A DNA stretch of 23,631 nt from an uncultured Blautia sp. (lineage in GTDB: Bacteria; Bacillota; Clostridia; Lachnospirales; Lachnospiraceae), in NCBI GenBank assembly GCA_900542045.1, contig UQMI01000050.1:1-23631 (forward strand). The letters are read 5' to 3'. The translations under genes and the position numbers were made by a program. Shown one piece after another: positions 1 to 7,858 of the stretch (positions within the stretch are counted from its first letter, which is position 1; each line of letters opens with the position of its first letter). Under the pieces are notes generated by a model. The model ran no database searches. It worked only from the letters and a program-made list of their open reading frames with translations, and had not been told where the DNA came from.

Positions 1-90
1 AGGAAATTCAGTCCATACGCAGTGACATGCAGTCCATGAGCCAGGAAATTCAGTCCATACGCAGTGACATGCAGTCCATGAGCCAGGAAA
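1..90 (+). repeat. 42-bp tandem repeat inside a coding region
   Basis: Two identical 42-bp units occupy 1-42 and 43-84, and a third begins at 85 (the first 13 bases match) before diverging. The unit length is a multiple of three, so copy-number change keeps frame and adds 14 residues, i.e. two heptads, to the coiled coil. More copies may lie to the left of the window. Confidence 0.9.
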
Positions 91-311
91 TTCAGTCTCT
101 GAATGCCCGTGTAGACAGGCTGGAGGAACGTGTCTCGAACCTGGAAATGACTCTTGAAAATGAAACTAACCGTAATATCCGGATTATCGCGGAAGGTCAT
201 TTGGACGTGATGCGCAAATTGGACGATGCACTGGAAGTTACCAATGAAAAAGAAATACTTCTCCTTCGTGTAAACCACCTGGAAAATGAGATACAAAGGA
301 TAAAAAAGTGA
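3..311 (+). CDS. Coiled-coil protein, 3' part only (5' end outside window)
   Basis: The open frame runs in from the left edge, so the true start is not visible; the first ATG inside (27) lies within a repeat and is unlikely to be the real start. The first 28 or so residues are two copies of a 14-residue unit (QEIQSIRSDMQSMS), followed by a regular heptad stretch (LNARVDRLEERVSNLE) and a charged helical tail ending in a cluster of lysines. The whole visible part is predicted to be alpha-helical coiled coil, with no membrane segment or catalytic motif. It resembles the C-terminal part of many small unannotated Firmicute coiled-coil proteins. I do not recognise a specific function. The stop is followed by a hairpin at 331-367. 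Confidence 0.65.
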   Translation, partial: EIQSIRSDMQSMSQEIQSIRSDMQSMSQEIQSLNARVDRLEERVSNLEMTLENETNRNIRIIAEGHLDVMRKLDDALEVTNEKEILLLRVNHLENEIQRIKK

Positions 312-330
312 TTTCACTTACATGAGCAGA

Positions 331-370
331 CAGAGCAGGTTCCCTCATCCTCAGAAGGCCTGCTCTGTTT
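331..370 (+). terminator. Hairpin after the coiled-coil gene
   Basis: A perfect 9-bp stem (CAGAGCAGG at 331-339, CCTGCTCTG at 359-367) with a 19-nt loop is followed by a short TTT. It lies between the end of the coiled-coil gene (311) and the end of the leftward glycosyltransferase gene (412), so it may stop transcription from either side. The T-tract is weak, so confidence is moderate. Confidence 0.5.
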
Positions 371-411
371 CTCCGCAGCCGCAAAATACGCAGCCTGTCT
401 CACTTACATTC

Positions 412-1229
412 TTAAAACCCTTCCCAGGACCGCACGGCCAGCTGCTCATAATGCTGGTAAAGCATACCGAACCGATAGAAATACCCAGGCTTCCATGGCT
501 TTGCCTTCCCGCAGAAATGCAGGATCGCCGTGTGCTCCATGACCCATTTGGAATTATACTGTCCGGAACTGCGCACCATATAATTATTATAATTTCTGGC
601 ATCATAATTCCAGAGGGCGTCATCCACCGGCAGGATCCGCTGCCCGTACATGGCATTCAAAAGATCCTGATCCGGAAGCACCAGTTCTATCCGATGCTCG
701 TCCACATACCGGAAAATTTCTTCCGGCAGGATTTCCTTCCCAGAGCCAGATCCATCAGCAGCACTCCGGAATTGTAATAATCATGCTCCACACCAAGACG
801 GATCCGGTTCACACCGTTGGCAAATTCCGTTTTCCCGGTATGGGCCGCCGCTGCGAACAGGTTTCCTTTCAGATCCGTCTGCCAGAACCCGGCAACCGGA
901 TTGATCACCAGAGTATCCGGATCCAGATACAGGATCCGGTCCACATCCTGCGGAAGCAGCTGAGGCGCCAGCAGGCGGTAATACATTTCCACCGGATAGC
1001 GGCTGCTGGCAGGAGCATCCTGAAACAGCTGCTTCTCCACCTGGACCGGGTAATAACCATACCCGGCTGCCTCACACCAGTTTCTTACGGAATGCAGCAT
1101 CTGTTCCGGAAGATGGTTATGCAGCAGATACAGATCAAAGCATTCTCCCGGATTGTTTATTTTCACAGAAGTCAGCAGCACCTGCAGCCTTGGAAAATAA
1201 TTCTGATCAAGTGTTACTAGTAGATTCAA
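412..1229 (-). pseudogene. Family 8 glycosyltransferase, interrupted by one frameshift
   Basis: Two adjacent frames together encode a GT8 glycosyltransferase (LgtC/glycogenin type) of about 272 residues, close to the family's usual size. These enzymes use a nucleotide-sugar donor and Mn2+ to extend cell-surface glycans. The N-terminal frame (TTG start at 1229, AGGAGG eight bases upstream) contains the metal-binding DxD in YLDPDTLV and the conserved NSGVLLMDL. It then runs out of frame at about 736-742. The next frame continues with EILPEEIF, the conserved PDQDLLN and the C-terminal HFCGKAKPW metal-ligand motif, stopping at 412. Restoring one base in the minus-strand GGGAAGGAAA joins them without losing family motifs. 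Either a recent inactivating deletion or a sequence error; all recognisable motifs are otherwise intact. Confidence 0.8.
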
Positions 1230-1382
1230 ATTGATGTCCTCCTGATTACCAAATATTCAAAATTTTCATGATCCCGTAAAATCCCTTGCTTCTGCACCGG
1301 AAATATTGTTAAATAAAGACAGTACCTGCTGCCGCAAAGCGCACAGGAGCCAATACTACACCATCCAAAGGAGATACCCGCC

Positions 1383-1736
1383 ATGAGCAATGAGAAAATA
1401 TATCAGATGGAATTTTCCAGGATTTACCCGCTTCTTGTAAACAAAGCCGTAAAAAAAGGCCGCACAAAAGAGGAAGCAGACCAGGTCATCTGCTGGCTCA
1501 CGGGATACAGTCCGGAAGATCTGGAGCATTTTCAGAATACATCCTGCACCTATGCCGATTTTTTCCGAAATGCTCCTGCGCCAAATGAGAACCGGAAACT
1601 GATCAAAGGAGTGATCTGCGGCATCCGTGTAGAAGAGATCACAGATCCCCTGATGCAGGAAATCCGTTACCTGGACAAACTCATTGATGAACTTGCAAAG
1701 GGAAAATCCATGGATAAGATCCTTCGAAAACCTTGA
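1383..1736 (+). CDS. DUF2200 family protein
   Basis: 117-residue soluble protein matching DUF2200 over its whole length: the N-terminal [22 protein letters not shown], the [11 protein letters not shown] segment, [12 protein letters not shown], then [16 protein letters not shown] and the C-terminal [18 protein letters not shown] are the family's conserved blocks. No enzymatic function is known for the family and none can be inferred here. The ATG start is supported by AAGGAG about ten bases upstream. It is a single gene, divergent from the glycosyltransferase and convergent with the zinc-ribbon gene. A possible weak promoter (TTGCTT at 1286-1291, 17-bp spacer, TTAAAT) lies upstream. Confidence 0.88.
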   Translation: MSNEKIYQMEFSRIYPLLVNKAVKKGRTKEEADQVICWLTGYSPEDLEHFQNTSCTYADFFRNAPAPNENRKLIKGVICGIRVEEITDPLMQEIRYLDKLIDELAKGKSMDKILRKP

Positions 1737-1832
1737 AGGCCCCTCTCTGTATGTTTAAAAAAGCGGCTATTTTCACAGATCCGTCTCTCCGCGGCCGAAA
1801 GATCTGCGGTATGGTAAGGCTCTCTTTCCGGA

Positions 1833-2273
1833 TCATTCCGGACACGTTTCCCTTTCCAGTTTCTTTCCGCAGCTGCTGCAGTAACTGCTGCCCGGTTCGT
1901 TATACTGATGGCAGTTCGGACAGCGGATCTGCCCTTTTGCCTTCACAAGTTTTCTTTTCAGTTGGATCACTTCATCCACCATATGATCGATTTCTTTATT
2001 CTCTTTTTCTATCTTTTCCATGATCGATTCTCCCACATCGCAGTACTTTTCCTGAAGTTCCTGTTCCTTCTGGTCCAGCTGCCGGGTAAGGTATTCGATC
2101 TCCTGTCTCTTTTTTTCGGAAATTCTGTCTGTCAAACATACCTCCCCTTTCTCTCGGATTTTTTCTGTATGATCAGCAATATCGTATAAAGAATCCTCCT
2201 CGCAGAGCTCTTTTATGCTGCCGGAATACATTTTCAAATATATCTGTTTTCCCGGATCACAGCCGCAGATCAC
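1833..2273 (-). CDS. Coiled-coil protein with C-terminal zinc ribbon
   Basis: 146 residues. Roughly residues 45-115 form a charged helical coiled coil (many E/K/Q, heptad leucines). The C-terminal end carries a zinc ribbon, CPNCHQYNEPGSSYC-SSCGKK, with two CxxC pairs about ten residues apart. There is no signal peptide or membrane helix. The GTG start overlaps the TGA of the upstream membrane-protein gene (GTGA), so translation is probably coupled; a later ATG at codon 14 is possible but has no better ribosome site. It is the third gene of the ftsH-like operon, which suggests a regulatory or adaptor role on that membrane complex. That role is inferred from position only; the protein family itself is unnamed to me. 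Confidence 0.7.
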   Translation of the reverse strand: MICGCDPGKQIYLKMYSGSIKELCEEDSLYDIADHTEKIREKGEVCLTDRISEKKRQEIEYLTRQLDQKEQELQEKYCDVGESIMEKIEKENKEIDHMVDEVIQLKRKLVKAKGQIRCPNCHQYNEPGSSYCSSCGKKLERETCPE

Positions 2274-3085
2274 GGTCGGTCCGTCTTCTTTTTCTTAAGC
2301 TCCGCAAGCAGATCTCCATGTTTTCCCGGTTCCATCTTCGGAAATGCTTTTATAAGTCTGCGGCCGGTCCTGTTCTGGCCTTCCAGCATTTCCTCGTATT
2401 TCTGCTTCAGTTCCTCTATCCTCTTCCTGGTTTCTTCCTGTTTCTTCAGCCCGTTGATCGTATTCTGATAAATGTTCTCTCCTATCTGATCTGACAGAGA
2501 GCGAAGTTCCCCTGCAATTTCTTCCATCTTATCCAGATTCCGGTTCCACTTCAGGATACCTGCAGCTGTCACAGAGATATCCACGATCAGCAAAATACAC
2601 ATGACCGCCAGCAGGAAAATTCCGAGTCCCTTTGGGAGCAAAGACAGAACTTTGCTGATAACCGGATGGATCATCTTTACGATCACCACACAGGCCGCAC
2701 CCCATATAAGTGAAAAAGGGATACAGACATACCCCTTTATATTCATCGGCATTTTGGAATAATCCCACCATCTGTGATGAAATACTTTTTCCAGCAGAGC
2801 TCCTGTAATATATTCCAGAACCGTCACCAGCAGAGCAGATGCAGCATACAGGACCAGAAGATGATCCGTATACGGTTCCAGGAGCACCACCACTGCAGTC
2901 ACACCGATCCCGTAGATCGGACACAGGGGACCATTTAAGAATCCCCTGTTCACGAACTTTCTTTGCCGGACAGCTGCAAATGCAACTTCCGTACACCATC
3001 CTAAAAAACCATAAGTAAAAAAATTCAATAAAATATCATATATCATCATTCTTGTCTGCCTGTTCTGTAAAGCTGCGCCGGTCAT
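2270..3085 (-). CDS. CmpB-type putative ABC-transporter membrane protein with C-terminal coiled coil
   Basis: 271 residues. The N-terminal two thirds have about five hydrophobic segments and the conserved blocks of the ABC_trans_CmpB family (PF06541): FLGWCTEVAFAAVRQRKFVNRGFLNGPLCPIYG, LEYITGALLEK, WWDYSKMPMNIKGYVCIPFSLIWG. The last 80 residues are a cytoplasmic charged coiled coil followed by a lysine-rich end. The family's transport role is a database label, not established. The ATG overlaps the ftsH stop by ATGA and its own stop overlaps the next start, so it is the middle gene of a coupled three-gene operon. A membrane partner or substrate of the neighbouring protease is a reasonable guess. 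Confidence 0.82.
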   Translation of the reverse strand: MTGAALQNRQTRMMIYDILLNFFTYGFLGWCTEVAFAAVRQRKFVNRGFLNGPLCPIYGIGVTAVVVLLEPYTDHLLVLYAASALLVTVLEYITGALLEKVFHHRWWDYSKMPMNIKGYVCIPFSLIWGAACVVIVKMIHPVISKVLSLLPKGLGIFLLAVMCILLIVDISVTAAGILKWNRNLDKMEEIAGELRSLSDQIGENIYQNTINGLKKQEETRKRIEELKQKYEEMLEGQNRTGRRLIKAFPKMEPGKHGDLLAELKKKKTDRP

Positions 3086-4899
3086 GAATTCAGGATCTTC
3101 ATAAATTCATCGCCTGTGATCGTCTCCCGCTGATACAGATACTGGGAAAGCTCATCCAGCTTTTGCCGGTTCTCCAGCAGGATCTGGGCTGCCTTTTCAT
3201 GCTGTCTGCGCACAAGCTCCACCACTTTCTCATCGATCAGCTTCTGGGTCTCCGGCGAACAGGTCAGAGAAGAATCGCCGCCCAGATACTGGTTGGTCTG
3301 GACTTCCATGGCAACCATATCGAAATCTTTGCACATTCCGTACCGTGTGATCATGGCCCGGGCCAGTTTCGTTGCCTGCTCAATGTCATTGGAGGCGCCT
3401 GTGGTCACAGAGCCGAATACGATTTCTTCTGCCGCGCGGCCTCCGGTATAGGTTGCAATCTTGTTTTCCAGTTCATCCTGGTTCATCAGATAATGATTTC
3501 CTTCCTCCACCTGCATGGTGTAGCCAAGGGCTCCGGACGTTCTCGGAACAATGGTGATCTTCTGCACCGGCGCCGAATTGGTCTGTTTTGCTGCCACCAG
3601 AGCATGTCCGATCTCATGATAGGATACGATCAGTTTCTCTCTGTCCGTCATGATGGCGTTTTTCTTCTGGTATCCGGCGATTACCACTTCAATGCTTTCC
3701 TCCAGATCCGCCTGGGTCACATAAGCCCGTTTCTCTCTGACTGCACGGAGGGCTGCCTCATTGACGATATTGGCAAGCTCTGCTCCCGATGCTCCTGATG
3801 CCATCCGGGCGATCTTGTTGTAATCCACATTGTCTGCAACCTTGATCTTTCTCGCATGAACTTTCAGGATTTCTTCCCGTCCTTTCAGATCCGGAAGCTC
3901 TACGGGCACCCGTCTGTCGAACCGTCCCGGTCTCGTAAGCGCAGGGTCCAGAGATTCCGGCCGGTTCGTTGCTGCAAGAATGATTACTCCGTTGTTGTCA
4001 TCAAAACCGTCCATCTCCGTCAGCAGCTGATTCAGAGTCTGCTCACGCTCATCGTTTCCTCCCACGTTGCCTTCCCGCTTCTTGCCGATGGCATCGATCT
4101 CATCGATAAAGACGATACAGGGAGCTTTTTCCTTTGCCTGTTTGAAAAGATCTCTTACTTTTGATGCGCCCATACCCACAAACATTTCCACGAACTCGGA
4201 ACCGGACATGGAAAAGAAAGGAACGTTCGCTTCACCGGCAACTGCTTTTGCCAGCATGGTTTTACCTGTTCCGGGAGGTCCCACCAACAGGATTCCTTTT
4301 GGCATGGATGCTCCAATATCTTTGTATTTTCCGGGATCATGAAGATAGTCCACGATCTCCGCCAGATTTTCCTTTGCCTCATCCTCGCCTGCCACATCCG
4401 AAAAACGGATACCCTTGGAAGATTTCACATAAACCTTTGCATTGCTCTTTCCCATGCCGAACATCATGGAGTCCTTGCCGCCTGCACGCTCCATCATCTT
4501 CTTTGACATATACTGACCGATTCCCACAAAAACCAGGATCGGCAGGATCCAGTACAGCAGGAGCAGAAGCCAGGGAGACGTCTGTTCAATGATCTGACCG
4601 GAGAATCTGGCGCCGGATTCATAAAGCCTCTGGGTCAGATCCGGATCGTCTACCATTCCTGTCTTATAGACAGCCGTTTCTTCTTTGTCTGTAAATGTGA
4701 TCTCATTTTCTTCCCGGTCAATTTCTACTCTTCCGATATTTTCTTCTTCCGTCATCTGCATGAATGTCTCGTACCCTACTTCTTTGATCTGACGTTCTGC
4801 CACCCAGGGCATAAACAGCAGATTAAACAGCATCAGTATGGCCAGTACAATCACATAATAATAGATTAACGGCTTTTTTGGTTTCTTTACTTCATGCAT
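3082..4899 (-). CDS. ftsH: ATP-dependent zinc metalloprotease FtsH
   Basis: 605-residue membrane-anchored AAA protease that unfolds and degrades membrane and short-lived cytosolic proteins. TM helices lie at about 13-32 and 108-128 flanking a small extracellular domain. The AAA module has Walker A GPPGTGKT (207-214), Walker [10 protein letters not shown] (261-269) and the second region of homology [20 protein letters not shown] (311-330). The zinc site is HEIGH (428-432), with a third acidic ligand in [10 protein letters not shown]. All catalytic residues are present and the length is typical, with a short C-terminal tail. It leads a coupled operon with a CmpB-type membrane protein and a zinc-ribbon protein. 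Clostridia usually keep a housekeeping ftsH beside tilS/hpt; that context is absent here, so this could be a second paralogue. A minus-strand TATACT lies at 4939-4944. Confidence 0.95.
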   Translation of the reverse strand: MHEVKKPKKPLIYYYVIVLAILMLFNLLFMPWVAERQIKEVGYETFMQMTEEENIGRVEIDREENEITFTDKEETAVYKTGMVDDPDLTQRLYESGARFSGQIIEQTSPWLLLLLYWILPILVFVGIGQYMSKKMMERAGGKDSMMFGMGKSNAKVYVKSSKGIRFSDVAGEDEAKENLAEIVDYLHDPGKYKDIGASMPKGILLVGPPGTGKTMLAKAVAGEANVPFFSMSGSEFVEMFVGMGASKVRDLFKQAKEKAPCIVFIDEIDAIGKKREGNVGGNDEREQTLNQLLTEMDGFDDNNGVIILAATNRPESLDPALTRPGRFDRRVPVELPDLKGREEILKVHARKIKVADNVDYNKIARMASGASGAELANIVNEAALRAVREKRAYVTQADLEESIEVVIAGYQKKNAIMTDREKLIVSYHEIGHALVAAKQTNSAPVQKITIVPRTSGALGYTMQVEEGNHYLMNQDELENKIATYTGGRAAEEIVFGSVTTGASNDIEQATKLARAMITRYGMCKDFDMVAMEVQTNQYLGGDSSLTCSPETQKLIDEKVVELVRRQHEKAAQILLENRQKLDELSQYLYQRETITGDEFMKILNS

Positions 4900-5023
4900 C
4901 CTGATTCCCCCATTCTTTCCATTTATTCTATGGTTTCTAGTATAACGATATTTATTTCCCGCTGACGAGACAAATGGAAAGGATGTGTCTATTTTTGATT
5001 TTAAGAATCCGGATCGTTGTATT

Positions 5024-6463
5024 TCATAGAAGTGAAGACCGTTCCAGCAAAAAGGACAGCATCAGATAAAACCTTGCGGAAGGTTCCTCCAGGTCGATCT
5101 GAGTCAGTTCTTTGATCCGGTGGATGCGGTACAGAAAAGAATTTCTGTGTATATGCAGCGCTTCTGCTCCTTTCTGTATGCTGCGGTCCTGAAACAGATA
5201 CTGAAACAGTGTATCGTATAAGCCGCTTCCGTGCTTTTCATCGTATTGCCGCAGAAGACGGAGGGCCGGATGGGAAAGCAGCTCCATCTGATTCTGTTCC
5301 TGCAGCAGCGAAAGCAGATATGGGAACGCATAGTCTCTGCTGTCATAGATCCCGGGCTTTCCGGAAGACTGGGAAAGGGCAAACAGCGTCTGTCTGTACC
5401 GGACAGGCAGTTCCGGCAGGTTATCAAAGGGCAGAGACCGGCCAATCAGCAGATAATGCTTTTGTCCTGGCTCCAGCACCGTCTGGATAAAATTTCCCGC
5501 ATGCTTTTCGGAAATCAGCACAAGTATGTGTTCCTGATAGATGAACGGAACGCAGGAAATGCCGGAATCCTGGAGATGTTTTACGATTCCTCTTTTATAT
5601 GCGATATCCGAACGGTAAGAACTGTGAATGACAAACAGTTCCCAGGACGGCCGGCAGGGTATTTCCAGCTTCTCCAGCAGCGCATGATCGATCTCGATCC
5701 CGGACAGAAGATCGGTCAGAATATCGGAAATTGAACGCAGCGGGGCGGATTCCTGTCCGTCGATCACAGAACACAGGACACTGCAGAGCACTTTCACAAT
5801 GCAGAGATCCCCCGGCGTTATGGCCTTCTTATACTCCCAAAGTCCCAGAGCTGCCGTGTATTCCCCATTTTTCTGCAAAAACGTTCCAATGATCCTGTGG
5901 CCGTCCGGCAGTATATAAATCTCCGGCTCTTCGGTCCAGGAAGTGATCTGGCCATTAATGGAACGCATGGGAGCTCCCAGGATCTCCATGGGAATATGCC
6001 GGGATTCCCGGGTCTCCATCCAGTATCTGTTGATATCTTCCTCCAGATAATCGCTGCTCATGGCCAGAACTTTCCCGTCGATATCTGCCAGCACCATGGG
6101 ATTTCCCATGACGGCTCCCGTCATATCTATAATCTTCTGAAGAGATTTGCCGGAAGTCACCTCCCAGACAGATGTTTCCCAGGAATTATAATAATCAAAA
6201 ATCGCCAGCAGATCATTCAGCACATCGTTGATACTGCTGCTCTGCAGGATAATGATATCCCTCCCGTTGATCAGTGCAGTGGCGTCCCCATTATCTACAA
6301 CATCCGTATACAGATACATATAGACATATTGCGGAAGGAACTCCACATGCTCCTCTCCGGAAAAAAAGCGGACTCCGGAAATGCAGGCCGTACCGTCAGT
6401 GATATCATATTTTGGATTGTATTTTTTCAGGTTTTCTTCAATCAGCCACATATTGATCTTCAT
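5024..6463 (-). CDS. PucR-type transcriptional regulator
   Basis: 479 residues from the ATG at 6463, chosen because AAGGAGG lies seven bases upstream; the frame is open 13 codons further but without a ribosome site. The C-terminal segment (HPALRLLRQYDEKHGSGLYDTLFQYLF, then SIQKGAEALHIHRNSFLYRIHRIKEL) is the PucR C-terminal helix-turn-helix (HTH_30). The middle (about 120-400) is a GAF/GGDEF-like sensory region typical of CdaR/PucR regulators of purine, sugar-acid and aromatic catabolism. It is divergent from the UroD-like/amidohydrolase pair with 156 bases between, the usual arrangement of a local activator with its target. Its promoter (6484-6512) contains a palindrome, consistent with autoregulation. 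The ligand is unknown. Confidence 0.85.
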   Translation of the reverse strand: MKINMWLIEENLKKYNPKYDITDGTACISGVRFFSGEEHVEFLPQYVYMYLYTDVVDNGDATALINGRDIIILQSSSINDVLNDLLAIFDYYNSWETSVWEVTSGKSLQKIIDMTGAVMGNPMVLADIDGKVLAMSSDYLEEDINRYWMETRESRHIPMEILGAPMRSINGQITSWTEEPEIYILPDGHRIIGTFLQKNGEYTAALGLWEYKKAITPGDLCIVKVLCSVLCSVIDGQESAPLRSISDILTDLLSGIEIDHALLEKLEIPCRPSWELFVIHSSYRSDIAYKRGIVKHLQDSGISCVPFIYQEHILVLISEKHAGNFIQTVLEPGQKHYLLIGRSLPFDNLPELPVRYRQTLFALSQSSGKPGIYDSRDYAFPYLLSLLQEQNQMELLSHPALRLLRQYDEKHGSGLYDTLFQYLFQDRSIQKGAEALHIHRNSFLYRIHRIKELTQIDLEEPSARFYLMLSFLLERSSLL

Positions 6464-6483
6464 AGGACAACCTCCTTTTCTCC

Positions 6484-6512
6484 AGTATAGTGCTGACAGC
6501 ACAATTTTTCAA
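6484..6512 (-). promoter_or_regulatory. Promoter of the PucR-type gene with a palindromic operator in the spacer
   Basis: On the minus strand: -35 TTGAAA (6507-6512), 17-bp spacer, -10 TATACT (6484-6489). The spacer holds the inverted repeat GTGCT-GAC-AGCAC (6490-6502), placed where a bound regulator would block RNA polymerase. A second short inverted repeat, GCAGA-TTTG-TCTGC, lies at about 6525-6538, between the two divergent promoters. Confidence 0.6.
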
Positions 6513-6550
6513 CCAGAGAAACGCCTGCAGATTTGTCTGCCAACACGTAG

Positions 6551-6575
6551 ACGAAGTTTTGCAGAATGTTATACT
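6551..6575 (+). promoter_or_regulatory. Probable promoter of the UroD-like operon
   Basis: TATACT at 6570-6575 is preceded by a weak -35 (TAGACG) with a spacer of about 16 bp. The poor -35 would fit an activator-dependent promoter controlled by the divergent PucR-type protein. Confidence 0.45.
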
Positions 6576-6619
6576 AAAGGAAAAGGCAGAAATTATAAGG
6601 AAAAACAGGAGGTAATACT

Positions 6620-7849
6620 ATGGGTGAAGCAAAAACAAGTTTTCTTATAAAGCATATGATGAATTTGGGCAATTTAGCTAACTGGCCCAATGCAAACGTG
6701 ATCAACACCGCACTGGTAACAGAATTCATACCTGAAATCTGCAAAGTGCCCTATGACTATCTGTTCCGCGATGATCCGGTGGCCATGGCAGAATGTACAC
6801 TGCTGGTCCATGAATATCTGCACCTGGATCTTCTGATCGCGAATCTGGATGTCTATAATTTTGAAGCCGAGGCCATGGGCGTAGATATCAAATTCTACAA
6901 AGACCATTGTCCGGATTTCGACCGTGATTCTTATTTTATCAAAGACGAAAAGGATCTGGACAAGATCAAATACCGCGGTCTGGATACCGGACGTTTCCCG
7001 TATCTGATCAAATATTGCCAGGCTTACAAAAAATATACGGGCGTTGATTCCTTCCCCACATTCTCCGCTCCCTGGACACTGGCCGGAAATCTGTATGGTC
7101 TGGATAACCTTGTGGTGGAAGCCTATACGGATCCGGAATTCGTTGAGGAATTTCTGAGACGTCTGGTGGACGATTTCCAGGTACCGATGCTCAAAGATAT
7201 GAATCAGGCAGTTCCGGGAATGCGGGAAGTATCTCTGGTGGATGCGTTTGCCACCATCCCAATGATCGATGTCTCTATCATCGAGAAATTTATCAAGCCA
7301 GCACTGGAGCGTCTGATGGAAAAACTGGATCTTCCCGGCATGCCTCTGCTGGATACGGCATTTTTCGGCAGCGCCCTTCTCACCGAGGAAGACCGCAGGA
7401 AATTTGAAGATTTTGTGGTATGGGCCAACGGAAGATTCTTCTGCAGTGATCCGGATGCAGCAGCGCTGACACCGGAATACGCCCGGAAACGCGCCAACGA
7501 GTACGGACTTCCTCTGCAGACAGGTGTAGATGCGAAACTGCTTCAGTTCGGAACTGTACAGGAAGTAATCGATACAGTGAAACATTACGTTCTGGCCGGG
7601 AAAAACGGTCCGACTCCCTGTATCTTCTTCTTTAACAATATTGCGCCAAACGTACCGATGGAAAATGTATGGGCCGCGATCCACACACTGGAAGTCTACG
7701 GCGCACCGGGGGCCGATGAGAACACACCTTATACCGAACCGGATTTCCTGCCCTTTGAAGAATTCCTGAAGAATAAGATGCAGAATAACACCGAAGGCTA
7801 TACCTTTGACTGGCTGAAAAAATCCGGATACAAAGATTTACTCCAGTAG
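6620..7849 (+). CDS. Uroporphyrinogen decarboxylase-superfamily protein (probable catabolic methyltransferase or related)
   Basis: 409 residues, ATG with AGGAGG eight bases upstream. The C-terminal half follows the UroD (PF01208) barrel pattern: FFCSDPDAAALTPEYARKRANEYGLPLQTGVDAKLLQFGTVQEV, then the NNIAPNVPMENVWAA block near the end. It is longer than haem-pathway HemE (about 350), and no haem genes are nearby, so it belongs to the divergent UroD-like group that includes corrinoid-dependent methyltransferases (MtaA/MtbA and some O-demethylase enzymes). The zinc-binding HxC seen in MtaA/MtbA is not obvious; the matching place reads RFFCSD, with Phe instead of His. The next gene starts within ten bases and its ribosome site overlaps this stop, so the two are cotranscribed. 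Substrate unknown; an aromatic or methoxy-aromatic compound is a guess from the neighbouring decarboxylase-like gene. Confidence 0.75.
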   Translation: MGEAKTSFLIKHMMNLGNLANWPNANVINTALVTEFIPEICKVPYDYLFRDDPVAMAECTLLVHEYLHLDLLIANLDVYNFEAEAMGVDIKFYKDHCPDFDRDSYFIKDEKDLDKIKYRGLDTGRFPYLIKYCQAYKKYTGVDSFPTFSAPWTLAGNLYGLDNLVVEAYTDPEFVEEFLRRLVDDFQVPMLKDMNQAVPGMREVSLVDAFATIPMIDVSIIEKFIKPALERLMEKLDLPGMPLLDTAFFGSALLTEEDRRKFEDFVVWANGRFFCSDPDAAALTPEYARKRANEYGLPLQTGVDAKLLQFGTVQEVIDTVKHYVLAGKNGPTPCIFFFNNIAPNVPMENVWAAIHTLEVYGAPGADENTPYTEPDFLPFEEFLKNKMQNNTEGYTFDWLKKSGYKDLLQ

Positions 7850-7858
7850 GAGGAACAC

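Noticed and set aside
322..777. A 151-codon plus-strand frame after the coiled-coil gene
   Set aside because: It is antisense to the glycosyltransferase, whose motifs are clear on the minus strand, and it covers the hairpin at 331-367.
1755..1810. Possible minus-strand terminator after the zinc-ribbon gene
   Set aside because: There is a TTTTTT tract, but the only stem before it is about four base pairs (GCGG/CCGC) with a long loop.
3163..3798. A 211-codon plus-strand frame inside ftsH
   Set aside because: Antisense shadow of highly conserved FtsH coding sequence; no ribosome site or domain.
6674..7684. A 336-codon open frame on the minus strand
   Set aside because: It lies wholly antisense to the well-supported UroD-like gene, has no ribosome site and a low-complexity His/Ile/Phe-rich composition.
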